Assembly: GCA_025531455.1 (NCBI GenBank)
Contig: JAMYHL010000001.1
Location: forward strand, 1,178,001-1,242,000
Origin: Apiotrichum sp. Y4204
Lineage: Eukaryota; Basidiomycota; Tremellomycetes; Trichosporonales; Trichosporonaceae
DNA length: 64,000 bases
Direction: 5' to 3'
Each line of letters opens with the position of its first letter. Positions within the stretch are counted from its first letter, which is position 1. The notes beneath the pieces were generated by a model, which worked only from the letters and a program-made list of their open reading frames with translations, did not search any database and was not told the DNA's origin. Of the stretch, positions 45,570-56,926 are shown piece by piece. The position numbers and the translations under genes are program-made.

Positions 45570-46905
45570 ATGTCCTCCCAGCCAAAGATGACATCAACAT
45601 CCACCCTCCTAGACGGCAACCACGTCTTTGCCAAGTTTTACGCCTGCTACCTCCTCCGCTCGCGGGCAGAGGCCAACTCGCAGCGCACATATGTTGGTCC
45701 CAGCCAGCTTGTTTTGGTAACAGTTGCTGACATCAGGTTGGTTCGACACCCAACCCCCCGCGACGGCTGAGGCAGCATAATGGGGAACTCAAGCAGGGCG
45801 CGTGGAAGACGTCGAGGGGCAGACCGTGGGTAGGTATTTTGATTTCTGCCGCCTGTGCTAACGTGCAGGAAGTGCAGATGATCGTGTACGGGTCAGTGTT
45901 CACTGAAGAAGCTTCGATATTTTCTGCAAGCTTGACACCTGCTGACATTGCAGGTTTCCTAGCAAACTCGCAGCGCTGCAGGTCAGTTACCATACTTATT
46001 GCGTACGCAGCTGACATCCAGTTTGAATGGGCATGGCAGCATCCCTTCAAGTCGCGCCATCTGCGTGATCACGCAGGGCAGATCTTCAAGAAGTCCCCGA
46101 GCAACAACAGGATTCCCCAGAGGGCATTGTGAGTGAAGACTCAATGAATAACCGGTCTGTTTGCTGCAGCTTACATTACCGGTAGCCCAAGCTGACGCGC
46201 AGAACTGCACTGGCACTGGTGCGGACCACCCCCTTCGTTCACCTTCCATTACACATCCGCTGCTTTACAGAAGAGACATACCGGCACTGTACGCAACCTG
46301 CAGCTCTCGAACGGGGTAAGCGCAAGCCCAAAACCGGGTCTATCGAGTTTCGCGTCGATGCCCTTCCGCCGCTTCGCGACGAGATAACTGTAACCCTTGA
46401 TCTTGGCGGCATGCCCGCCGCGTTTGGAAAAGACCCAACCTCGACTGCCTTGGAGAACGGGCCACCGCGGCTTGATCTGGAGGACAATGAGTTCCGCGCG
46501 GGTGACAATGTCTGGCAAAAGTGGAAGAGGATAGAGAGCGAGGTGCGCACAAGTCGCACGGTGTGTGGACTGTGCGCTGCCGAAATCAAGGCCGAGGTGA
46601 GCTAACTCAAGACCTTGGCATAGCTCATCACTCAGGACCATCTCAGTTTTGCACTGTGTACCGCCGAGGTGCAGTGTACAGCCCTGTCCCACCTCCACTG
46701 TCTCGCCAGCGCGTCACTAGAGGGCGACTCTCTGATGCCGCAGCAGGTGAATTGTCCTGGCTGTGCAGCAACAACGCCATGGGGCGACATTATCAGAAGC
46801 TGCTACGGGAGGCGCGACCGCGCGCTGCCAAAGGCTGGTGTGCAGGACGACGCGAGTGATACCGATCTTGATGAGGAGGAAGATGATGATGATGAGAGCG
46901 AGTAG
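45570..46905 (+). CDS. SLX1: Structure-specific endonuclease subunit SLX1 (GIY-YIG)
   Basis: Catalytic subunit of the SLX1-SLX4 nuclease that cuts branched DNA and Holliday junctions in the nucleus. Seven exons (45570-45692, 45737-45829, 45869-45891, 45954-45981, 46022-46128, 46203-46596, 46636-46905) encode 345 aa. The GIY-YIG core is split by four introns: FYACYLLRS, then [51 protein letters not shown] with the metal-binding Glu. The C-terminal RING/PHD-like zinc finger has CGLC, the C...H..C part [11 protein letters not shown] and [15 protein letters not shown]. The tail is acidic. Intron 1 starts and the next exon starts with the same six bases (GTTGGT). The family call is secure since both diagnostic domains are complete. 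Confidence 0.92.
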
Positions 46906-47692
46906 GGAGTCCGCTGTATCGATATAGTGACGAGTGTGTATATTATCTGTAGTGATAACATGGCATAGTGTAACATGGCAACGCGCAGAAGAGCAAGTTG
47001 AAGGAGTTGAGGCCGGCTACACGCCGGGGTTGGTGTAATATCCAGGCTGCAGGCGCGATCCAACTTTGCATCTTATCAGTCGCAACATACCACGCGAGAT
47101 CTGTCCGTAACATGGCTACTCGTTAACTGCCCACCACTGAATCGATGTATGGTCCACTGGCGTTGCATCGTCCTACTGATCTGACCTCATAGATGGATGC
47201 TTAAGATGGATAAGAAGTGTCAGATGCGGTATTGGGTTGCACGTCGTCATCCGGCTACATCTGGTATCTCGAATCAGACTGGCCGACTGCGTGATGCGTG
47301 ATTCTCTGTGGTTCTCAATTTGTTTGCATGCAACTCCTCGCAACTCGCTACTTCTGATCAACAGATGCTTTCCTTCTTTCATTCGGGCCCGGAATCCGTC
47401 TCCTTTCGAGTCGCGCGGACCCTTGTCAAACGCCTTCTTTTCCTTCCGCTTCTCGGATACAGTTGTGCGTGCGTGCTGATGTAATGAGATGTTGTATGTC
47501 GGCGTGGTCGAGGCCTCTGGGTGGTGGCGAGGTCGGCGAGGCCGGTGGTACGTCGGTGGTGGTGATGCTTGATGCCAGTGGCATGACGGATGGCTTATGG
47601 CTAGAGACTAAGGCTAGAGGCTAGATTTGGTGCCCGCGGGCGGGGCAGGATGCGGCGTGGTGCCGCCTACATTTCGACGGAGGCGACTGGAC
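46906..47692. other. Convergent intergenic region
   Basis: 787 bp between the stops of SLX1 and the small mitochondrial-type gene. No gene or RNA is seen. Confidence 0.4.
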
Positions 47693-48026
47693 TTAGTCGC
47701 GGCCCTCCTGCTCGTCAGCCATTATGCCCTACACTCTGAACTGATCTCATTGGACTCACGTTGTGCATCTTGCGCAGCTCCTGGAAGTTCTGTCCTCCCG
47801 CGACCTTGTGGTTCTTCGAGTTGGGGTCGCGCTGCTTGGCCGGCTGGTGGGGGTGCTCGGCCTCGACGTCCTTGTTCGTGCCGCGGGTGACGGACGCGAC
47901 GGCCGATGCGTGCGAGTACAGCGGGCCCTCGGCCTCGGGGGAGCCGTAGCCTGGCGCCTTGATTGCGATGCCGCGCACGAGCGGGCGGAGCGAGGGGGCG
48001 AGACGGGTGCGCGCGAGCTGGAGCAT
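47693..48026 (-). CDS. Small protein with likely mitochondrial presequence, function unknown
   Basis: Exons 48026-47760 and 47707-47693 (intron 52 nt, GTGAGT/GAGCAG) encode 93 aa; without the splice the frame would run on for ten residues. The N-terminus MLQLARTRLAPSLRPLVRG is Arg/Leu-rich without acids, a good presequence. The rest is hydrophilic: an APGYGSPEAEGPLYSHAS stretch, then DPNSKNHKVAGGQ and NFQELRKMHNEGRD. There is no membrane segment and no Cys. Codon use matches neighbouring genes (strong G/C at third positions), which supports coding. I do not recognise a family; a small assembly factor or ribosome-associated protein is possible but unproven. Confidence 0.65.
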
Positions 48027-50329
48027 TGTGGTGTTGTGTAGCGGTGGGTGTTGGTGTTTGGGGTCTAGAGTTCTAGTGGTGGCGGATACGGTGTGCGATA
48101 TGCGAGATGCGATATGCGAGATGCGATACGGTGATGCAGTGAGGCAAGTGAGATATGGGGGGTTATTGTAGAGACGAGATTCCCACTCCTATCCCCTTCT
48201 TATATTCTCGTTCCCACCCACCGGTATCCACCGGCCAACGCGCTACCGGCGCTAGCGACCAGCGTCTGCGGTTCGCTGACTGACAGAGTAATGGGATTCG
48301 TCGTGCTCGACTCGGGCCTCGGGCACCTCGGGCACCGCGGGGTAACTCTGGTCTCTGTACTGACCGTACCGCGTAGCTCGTCTACCTTGATAGCACTATT
48401 TGATAGCTTGTAAAACTCGTCCACTTTCATCGCATACCGCAGCAGCCGCATTCCCCCCTCCCTCCTCCCCTTCTGTGCCTTTGTCACCATTTGTTGGCCA
48501 GTCAGGTGCCGGGCCGCGCAATGTCGCTGCACTCGGCAAGCAACAAAAGTATTTCGAACTTTTGTGTTCCAGCTGCGATAGCACGAGTGGGAATGACGTT
48601 GGAGAGACCGCAAGTTGCCCGATTGCGGCCTGTGTGGGCGCTGGGCGCTGTGGGCGGTGGGCACGCGCCCACGGGGCCTCAGTGCGGGGCCGCAGGGTAC
48701 CAGGGTAGGAGTGCGGGGAATGCCGCACACCCCTGTGTGGGTGTGTGGGCGTAGTGCTTTGGAAAGGCAAATACCAATAAGCAACCTCTTTTTCGAGGGA
48801 CGCCATCGACGCCACGATGTCAGCTGATCAGCTGACCATTGCGGCACTCTGACGACCCCGTGATCGCGCTGCCTGATTGGACATTTCCGTTAGCGGGCAG
48901 AGATAAGGTCGTAAAGGAAGCACTCGGGCAGCCAATAGACGACTGCATTGATAGATAGAAGCGTGTGGATCATGGTCCGGAGGGGTGCCAATGAATCAAG
49001 ATGATGACATACCGATCATAGTGTGGATCACGCACCTTATTGTGCCCTGGATTCTTTTCCAACCATTCCACTCTTTTCTCATCTACGCGACCGACGCGGG
49101 CCAAACGTGGCCCTTGGCTGGGATTGCGTCGCGACTCCACAAGGCCACCATGCCGCCACCAGGCAACCAGCTGCTATCTCCGCTCCCCTCGAGTCGTACC
49201 GGGTGCCGAGCGCCATGTGCCGTGACGCACCCTCCATCCCCCGTACAGTTCACCGCCGTGCCGTGCCGTGCCTCGGCCTCCACTCTCGGCGCCGCTCTCG
49301 GCTCCACAAGCGTGCGAGCGTCAACTACCAGCGCCGACCCGTTTCCCGTCACCGGATCCGCCGCCGGATCTCGGTTGCATCTTGTAGAACCGGATATGGC
49401 CACAACATCGAACCGGCTCCGCTGGACTCTGGTACTCTGGTGCATTGGCACATTTGCGCCTGGTTCTCGTGGCCCCTTGGCTTCAACACTCCACTGGTCA
49501 AGCGATGATATTCCGCACAACTTCTCGCCGTTCAGCCGATGCCGAGGGGTCAGCCGAGGGGTCGGCCGAGGTGGTAGCGGTGGGCTCGGGGTAGTGCTCC
49601 GTGTGGATCCACTGATCCACTGATCCGCGGATCTGTTCCTCTGTTCCTCTGATCATACCAGTGGCAAACCCCCGAAACGGACCAGCTCAAAGCTCAAACC
49701 TTCATCCTCGAGTCTCGCGTGCCGTGACGTACCGGTGGTGCCATTCCGCCAAAGCTTGTTCGGCTCCTTAGTTGCGAGCGCCCGATAGGGGCGTGATAGG
49801 CTTTTGTGGAGTTGTGTGCCGTTGTGGACATCTGATATCGGGGAGCGTCGCATCGGGGAACAATATACGCCCTGGTGGGGAGAGGCCGGAGAGGTCCAAG
49901 TGGCGATGGATCGATGGGATGGAAAGGATAGTCGCATCATTGGCGATCAGGCTGAATAGCGCAAAATAATCTTGGGGGGTCCGTTCTTCAAACCATCAAT
50001 GTTAGATGACGTAATGTAGCAACATTGGATAGGCCCCTCAGGAATTTCTTGATTAGGCGATAGGAACACGATTTTATGTTTTCCTTTAGCGGTCCGTGCT
50101 GCTGGCGCCTATTCAAATTCCCAGATTGCATGATCTGAATTGCTTCCGCTCATCCAGAACGCTGACGCGCGTGTGTTGCGACCACGAATGTTGAAGCATC
50201 ATCCATCGGCGTCCAAGTCAGTCCAAGTCGTCAGCGCCATCATCAACAACACCAACACCAACATTCAACGTATAACCCTCCCTTCCTCTCCGACCAGACC
50301 TAGAGATACTCGCTAGAGGACTGGTAACG
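48027..50329. other. Divergent intergenic region, 2.3 kb
   Basis: The region between the small mitochondrial-type gene and RPN8. It has the 14-nt tandem repeat (48,094-48,131) and short direct repeats near 49,540-49,640. Reading frames of up to 212 codons show no domain, and their codon use is unlike the genes around. CT-rich sequence precedes RPN8 only weakly. No RNA gene is seen. Confidence 0.45.
48094..48131. repeat. 14-nt tandem repeat, about 2.7 copies
   Basis: Unit TGCGATATGCGAGA, starting at 48094 and 48108 and partly at 48122. It lies 70 bp upstream of the small mitochondrial-type gene, in its promoter. Confidence 0.85.
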
Positions 50330-51757
50330 ATGGCAGGACTTACTACTGCGCAGGTGAGCTGAGCCGCTGTGAAGGCAAGCTGACATAAGGCGAACGAGCT
50401 GTCCGCGACGAATGTGTGAGTCGAGTGCTCGCGTGCTGGACTGTGTCTTCCCTAGCTGGCGTTGCGACAATGTTATGCTGGGATGGAAGAGACAGTCCTC
50501 AGCGAAGCGCAACAGCTTGTGTCATTTGTCTGAAAGCTGACCGCAGCGTTATCCACCCCCTTGTCCTCCTCTCCGTTGTCGACCACGCCTCGCGCGTCCC
50601 GCTTCCCAACAAGAAGCGCGTCCTCGGCGTTCTTCTTGGACAGGACAATGGGACTACCATTAACGTTGCAAACTCGTGCGTTTGGCGTGATTTTTGAAGT
50701 GGCATGACACTGACGCTGTGCTTCCTGACTACTCTGATGTGTCACATAAATTCCGGCACCTTGCTTGCACTTCCAGATTCGCCGTGCCGTTCGAGGAGGA
50801 TGACCGAGATCCCAAGACGTTCTTTATTGACCTCGACTATGTGGAGGAGATGTGGCGCATGTTCCGCAAGGTCAACGGTGGGTGTCGCTGACCTCTGTTC
50901 CCCACGATGGTTGAGAAACGTCTGCTGACACTCCACAGCCAAGGAGAGGCCAATAGGCTTTTACCACACCGGACCGCGCCTGCGGTCGTCGGATCTTGAG
51001 ATTGCAGAGCTGTTTAAGCGATTCTGCCCGCGCCCCGTGATGGTGATTGTGGATGTGCGCACGCACGGTGGTCGTGGTGACACCGGTATTCCAACCGACG
51101 CATACTTTGCGGTCGAGGAGATCCGCGACGACGGAACCGCGACGCAGCGGACATTTGCCCACGTCCCGACGTCGATTGAGGCAGAGGAGGCAGAGGAGAT
51201 TGGTGTCGAGCACTTGCTGCGTGACATTTCTTCCTCGTCCGCCGCCGCCTCGTCCTCCCTCCTCACCACACAGTCCCTCTCCAACCGCGTCGCATCCCAG
51301 CTTGAGTCCCTGCGCGGCCTACACGCCCGCCTGATCGAGATCTCCGACTACCTTAACGACGTTCGCAAGGGAAAGATGCCGGTCAACCACCAAATCGTGT
51401 ACCAGGTGCAGGAGATTGTCGGCCTGCTGCCGCAGCTTGGTGGCGATGTGGAGCTCGGCAAGTCGTTCCGCGTACAGGTCAACGACCAGAACGTCATGGT
51501 CTACCTTGGTCTTATCATCCGCACCGTCCTCGCACTCCACAACCTCAGTAAGTAGCAGCTGTGTCATCTTCCTTGTACAAGCCGCTCACACCACAGTCGA
51601 CAACCGTATCGCCAACGTTCAGCAGGAGATTGACGACGCCAAGTCGCCCGAGGACAAGAAGATGGAGCAGGCGGCCGAGGCGGCGGGCATCAAGGCCGAG
51701 GACGTCAAGCGCGCCAAGGAGGAGAATGCGGAGGAGAAGAAGAACGGCAAGCAGTGA
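50330..51757 (+). CDS. RPN8: 26S proteasome regulatory subunit RPN8
   Basis: Lid subunit of the 19S regulatory particle; it pairs with the deubiquitinase RPN11 but is itself inactive. Exons 50330-50353, 50390-50415, 50547-50675, 50777-50877, 50939-51547 and 51597-51757 encode 349 aa. The MPN domain reads VVIHPLVLLSVVDHASR, RVLGVLLGQDNGTTINVAN, SFAVPFEEDDRDPKTFF, and KERPIGFYHTGPRL; the Zn-binding HxH of active JAMM enzymes is replaced, as expected for RPN8. The second half has SNRVASQLESLRGLHARL, IVYQVQEIVGLLPQL and VMVYLGLIIRTVLALHNL. The C-terminus is a Glu/Lys-rich helix. The first exon (eight codons) is followed by a short 26-nt exon. Spacing to the convergent gene downstream is 271 bp. 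Confidence 0.95.
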
Positions 51758-52028
51758 CCGGCGTGTACCATAACAACCTACACCATGCAGATGTTTAGAG
51801 CGTGTGGGAGCATAAGAGTGCTGCCGGTGTCTTGCATCACATGACTAACTTGAGGAACTGTCTTCTCGGCTACCAAGGGTTGTCAAATCGGATTGCACCC
51901 AAGCTCAGCATGAACACCACCAGAAACCAGCAGCAAAGCGCATTAAACAAGGTTGCATCCAGGCAGATCAAACATGATAAAACACCTCTAATCCAAGGTC
52001 TCAAGCACTCACGCACCCTCTCAAGCAA

Positions 52029-53628
52029 CTAGGTCATGAGGGCAGCAAGCATCGGCGCAGCAGCGAGCGCGCGAGCCGCGCGCCGCCTGTGTCCGCGTTT
52101 AGTACGACAATTGCGCTTTGCGCTGCTGGCGCTGCCGCCTCCCTTTGCGAGGACGAATAGCTCTCCGGTCGTGTCGCTCGCGACCCACAGGCGGTCCTTG
52201 CTGTCCCATGCAAGCCCGACGGGGCGGAAGCACTCACGCGGGCACTTTGTCACGTCGGCATTGCGCAAAACGTCAGTGACCGCCGTCGTGCTGCTCTTCT
52301 CAGCGGTAGGTTTGCCGTCTTTGAAGGAGAGTGAGCCGACTTTGTACCCAATCGGCGTCGCGCGGTTCCCTTCAGTTAGCATAGCTCGAACTCTGTCCTC
52401 ACAGCTGCCGTGGAAGGAGACGAAGGCGGTAGTGCCCTCCTTATCAAACTTGATGTCCAGCGGCGCCGTGTGCGCCTGGAATGCAACCTCGGGCCCTGCA
52501 TAGTCGGCATTACACTGGGCGTCGGTCGGCGGCGTCTGGATAATTCCGTCCTCGGCACCCCCGACCGAGAACTGGTTCCCGGTCGTGAGGTTCCCGAGGT
52601 CGGGCACGCCCTCGGTCCCCCACAGAGTGTAGCATGCCGGGTATCCGTGGTTGGCGCCGCGGTAGCTCCCGACTTTACCATGGAAATTGAGCTCCTCGGC
52701 GGGATTATCGTTGTGGATGTCGATGCCCTGGCGCTTGACATTGTCCACCGAGTTTTCGACGCTCCACACCCCGCCGTCTGGGTGTTCCGCCACGCCAACA
52801 CTGTTTCTCAGCCCCCATCCGACAGTCTCGCCGTCGCTGGGGAAATTCTGCCGTTGTCCCGAAGCGTTGAATGCGCGGAGCTGGCAGTGTCCCGTCGCCT
52901 TGTCGAGCGCGAGCGGATCCGCGTTGCCCGCACTCCCTCGAGACACCAGCAGGCCTCCCGTCGAAGTCACGAGCAGCGTCCGCGTCGTGTGCCCCGAATT
53001 CGTCATGTTTGTAACTACCACCCGCTCGCTCCCCGTGTCGAGCGTCCCATTCTCCGCATTGTACGCCCATGCAAACACGTCGTTGCCCGTGCTCGCGTAC
53101 AGCGTCTTGCCGTCGCGCGAGAGCTGAAGGCCGTGGTTCAGCTGGCGTTAGCGGTGAGATTGGGGGCAAGAGAAGTGTGAATTTCGTGCGGTTGCACAGT
53201 TGAATCCATTCCAGGACTTTTGACATTCCGCAATCCGACATTCCACCGCCCAGTCTCCGACACCAGCGACATCATCGCATCGCACCGCCTCGTTTCTCGC
53301 TGCGCCGCTTCTCGCTCCGCAAGCTCCCACCACCACCACAGTGTTCATCGCTCACCTCGGGCCTCTGCAGGAGGGCAACCTTGTCGCGCTGGGTGAGGCA
53401 GGTATCCCCGTGGTCGTCGAGTGTGATGCGGGAAATGCCGACACCCGAGTTGAGCACGAGCAGCGCGCCCGACGAATCGAACACGAGCGAGCGCGGCTTG
53501 CCCACCCCCTGCGCGATTAGGCGGTAGCCCCACCCGTCGCCGGCGAGGGGGGCAGGATAGGACGTCTTGAGCGTGTTTGGGCAGGTGGCTGCGAGCGCGC
53601 CGGCGGCGAGGAGGAGAAGCGTGCGCAT
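52029..53628 (-). CDS. Secreted sorbosone/pyranose dehydrogenase-like beta-propeller (AA12-like)
   Basis: Six-bladed propeller of the soluble quinoprotein glucose/sorbosone dehydrogenase superfamily; basidiomycete relatives are PQQ-dependent pyranose dehydrogenases (CAZy AA12) that oxidise sugars outside the cell. Exons 53628-53356 and 53141-52029 encode 461 aa. The first 14 residues form a signal peptide (MRTLLLLAAGALAA). Blade motifs are KPRSLVFDSSGALLVLN, HGLQLSRDGKTLYASTG, GWGLRNSVGVAEHPDGGVW, NPAEELNFHGKV, NHGYPACYTLWG, APLDIKFDKEG and CFRPVGLAWDSKDRLWVASD. After the propeller comes a basic stretch (KRNCRTKRGHRRRAARA) and a short hydrophobic end, possibly a weak GPI signal. The intron (214 nt) is long for this genome. 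PQQ-ligand residues were not verified by alignment. Confidence 0.82.
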
Positions 53629-55694
53629 TGAGATTAGATGGGATGTGCGAGACGGGCAGAGGTGAAATACGGTGGAAATAGATGCTGGAGCTAAAGCTGG
53701 AGTTGGAGCTCGATGTTGGTTCTAGATGCAGAACAAGATGTCTGTTCCGTGTTCCGCAGAACCGATGCTGCGACGCAAAGAGAATCCAGAGACCTCAGCT
53801 TATATCTTCTCAGCATGGCCGAGGCGCAGCATGCCCCATCGATGGCGCCTGCATGCCGGCCTCTGTGGTGTTAGATCAGCAGATGGGCCGCATCACGAGC
53901 GCGAAGGATTGGCAGACCCACATCAGCAGATGATACAAAGTGCGAATGCCAAGACAAACGTCGCCGGCACCAGAGGCTGTACGTCATCCGCCACCCGCAG
54001 CCAAAGGATCACAAGCTCACCAGATCACAGACTACATACAGTACAAACTACAGGTACTCTGACCCGAGACTCCATTCTCAACCCCAGGCCCCGCATACAT
54101 ATGCCCGACGCCGTTCGCCAGCTCGCTCCGCGCTGCATGCATCATGCGGTGGGTGGAGCGCGGCATTGGGACGAGGCACACGGCGAATCTGAGGGGCGGG
54201 GAGCCAGATCCATCGTGACGGTCACAGTAACACCAGAGTGGGTTCCTGTATGCTGGTACGAACATTGCTCCAGCATGCGGTAACTTTATGGGAATATGAA
54301 GCATAAAGGCACAGCCTGATACACTTGCGCACAGCGCATGCATACCCAACTCTGGTTACTCGCCATCGGTGCCTCACGCCGAGGCGGGCGTTCAGGCGGT
54401 TGTCGCGATGCGCCGGCTGGGGTGGCCAGCAGTAATAATGAGCTCGCATGTGGGCCATACGGGGTATCGGACCCGACGTGCGAGATCTCTGGTCGGATCC
54501 AGATGCACAGCAGGTTTACAAGCTCCAAGTCAGCTGAGTCGGCTCAAGACCAAGCGATGTGCCAAGCAGCACGCAGCAGGTTGCCATTCTCCCGCGGCAT
54601 CCGAGCATCCGAGGAATGGGCACTAGGCCACTAGGCCAGACCATGTCTCGTCTTATCACAATCACAACCACATCCATCTGCTCCGAGTTATGCTTCAAAC
54701 TCTAGGACCATACAGTATCACACTAGATCTCCAGATCTGATCGCTCCTAGCCCATTTCCCCCTTTGGCCCTGTTTCCAGACCCGGGGGCTGGGTAGCCCG
54801 ATGCGAGGGGTGGCCAGAGTGGCGTGACGGCGGCGACTGCCTTCGTTTTCTAGTTTCTGAGATCACTCCGAAACGCTGGAGCTGGAACGCTAGAACGGAG
54901 CGGAGAAATTGGCCTTAACACAACACGCTCGCTTGGGTTCGCGTCCTCTTCCCGTCCGTCAGACACGGCATGTTCCTAGATGCTACGGGCACCGAAGACC
55001 GAAGAGTGACCCCAGGGGTAAGAGGTCTCGGGTGGGATGAGGAGTGCGGGACGGCCGTCGAGTAAGGTCGGCCGTTGGTGGGCGTAGTGGAGAGGTCGAG
55101 GGTGTGATGAAGGGGTGACGCGAAGACCAGGACAAGCGTCGGTCGCAGTGGATGATCTCAAGCCCCATGGCGCATAGAACGACTGCGCAGGAAGTGGACG
55201 ATGGTGTTCGGTGATCGTCAAGTACCCTCTCTGTGCTTCCCATCAGCACGACACAAGCCCCACTGCCAAAGGATCTCGGGGGCCATCTCATTTCCCCACT
55301 GTGTCCATCACTGGGACGAGAATTGAATCGACAGAGAGAAGGCGACTGGTCAGGTGCGTGCACTCCTCTACTGTACGTGCTGGTATGTTGTCGAAGCGTT
55401 GAGTCTGCCCTACAAACATAGAGCCCGACAGAGCGCTGTGACAGATTGATGGCCACGGCCTAGAGAGTGTGGAGGCGGGCATGCACGCCCTCAATTCTGA
55501 CGTGGGGTACCCAAGGGCATGCACGATACATGAGCTCGTCAGAGGTCTGTTAGCGTAGGTCAGCAATGCGGGAAGCGGTTTCCGCGTCTCTTTACTCGAC
55601 TCCCATCGCGTCCGCAATACTCATAACAACCTCCACTCAGAAGTGAGCGGTACCAATGCCATGCAATCTATACTTTACCTCTACACTGTTTCCT
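53629..55694. other. Intergenic region, 2.1 kb
   Basis: The region between the start of the dehydrogenase gene and the 3' end of the two-TM gene. It holds scattered GC-rich and repeated words (for example near 54,600) but no supported gene, RNA or mobile element. Confidence 0.4.
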
Positions 55695-56709
55695 CTACTT
55701 GTTCTCATCCCCGTACCCCCAGCTCTTAACCCACGAGCGGAGCTTGTTGTCGTCAATATCGATGCCATGCCGGTCGAGCAGGTCCGGCGTCTCGGGCGCC
55801 GGCTCGTCCGCCTCGCGGCGCACGTTCTCCACCAGCTCGGGAAGCGAATCCTCGAGCGACCCGCGCATTTTGCGCGTAAACTCCTCGATCTGGAGTGAGC
55901 GACGGATTAGGTGACGCGAGGAAGCGCGTGCGCTTTGCGAGCTGCATTCCGGTACAACACAGCCACACGGCATTCTCTTTTCCAACTTTGACTCACACTG
56001 CTCACGCCGAGATACTTGGCTGCACCCCACACGCCGAGGCCCGCGCTGCCGAGCACGATCGCCGTCGCAATGCCGAGCGCCTGGAACCCAAGCCAGGGAG
56101 ACACAGGCGTGAGCGGGGCGCCCGCCTCGTCAAACACAGGCTTGCCGTAATGATAGTCCTCCTCTGCGTCGTTGAACTGGCGCGATTCCGCCGGATCAAC
56201 AGGTGCCGACGGGGCAGGCTCCTCGGCCTCGCCCGCGCCCTCGACGCCCGTCCAGTCCATCGTCGGCGCCTCTCCCCGCGAAACAGCCGCAGCGTTCGCC
56301 TCAATCGCCGCCGCCTTCGCCGCTGCCAGCGCACGCTCCGCCGCCGCATTCGCCTCCACCACCGACGGGAGCGGCGCGTGGAACACCGCCTCCTCCGCTG
56401 CTGGCGGCACGTTTGGCCGCAGGACCCGCCCACGCGCCGCGTGTGAGAGAAACTGCGTCGGAGCAGTCATCTTCGCCGCCTGTCGCACATATGGGATAAT
56501 CAGGATCGTCAGGCCTGTCGTGACCGCGAGCTGCCGTCAGTCAGAAGAGTGGAGGGTCGCTGTCTGGGCACAGTGCCCAGCTGGGCCCCGCTCGGAGCCT
56601 GGCCGCCACTCACCGCCGCGCCGGCGACCACAACGGCGACCTTCGGACTCGGCTTGTACTCCTTCGGCCCGTCGTCTTCCGGGATCGCTGGTGGTGCTGT
56701 GGTGGACAT
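55695..56709 (-). CDS. Two-TM membrane protein of unknown function
   Basis: No family recognised. Exons 56709-56614, 56530-55997 and 55889-55695 encode 274 aa; both introns keep frame. A Pro-rich soluble start (MSTTAPPAIPEDDGPKEYKP) leads into a hydrophobic segment at about 22-50 that spans the first splice site (VAVVVAGAALAVTTGLTIL). Then comes a long Ala/Glu-rich, probably helical region (VEANAAAERALAAAKAA) and an acidic linker, then a second membrane segment (FQALGIATAIVLGSAGLGVWG). The C-terminal 70 residues are charged and helical with SLEDSLPELVENVRREAD and DLLDRHGIDIDDNKLRSW. Size and layout would suit a mitochondrial or ER assembly factor, but that is a guess. It shares a 217-bp bidirectional promoter with UTP22. 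Confidence 0.72.
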
Positions 56710-56926
56710 GGTGGCAAGGTGGGGAGAGCGAAAACAACGGCACGAGCGAGATGCAAAAGTCGGGTCTTTAGTTTGGCCCTGGGCGGTTTTTTGCGGGGCC
56801 ACACACATTTTGGAAATTTCTGAATTTCTGAACCGCCCAAAAACGAGGTCAATCACAGAACCCTCATACACTTCCAAGTGTTGTTGTTGCTCACCTCACC
56901 ACCATCCATCCGCCGACGCACCCACC
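56710..56926. promoter_or_regulatory. 217-bp bidirectional promoter (two-TM protein / UTP22)
   Basis: Only 217 bp separate the two start codons, the shortest divergent spacing in the window. A (TTG)3 stretch and CACC-rich leader precede the UTP22 ATG. Confidence 0.55.

Noticed and set aside
48985..49623. 212-codon open frame on the plus strand with a hydrophobic start
   Set aside because: The hydrophobic stretch alone is weak evidence; the rest is compositionally random and lacks neighbouring splice signals.
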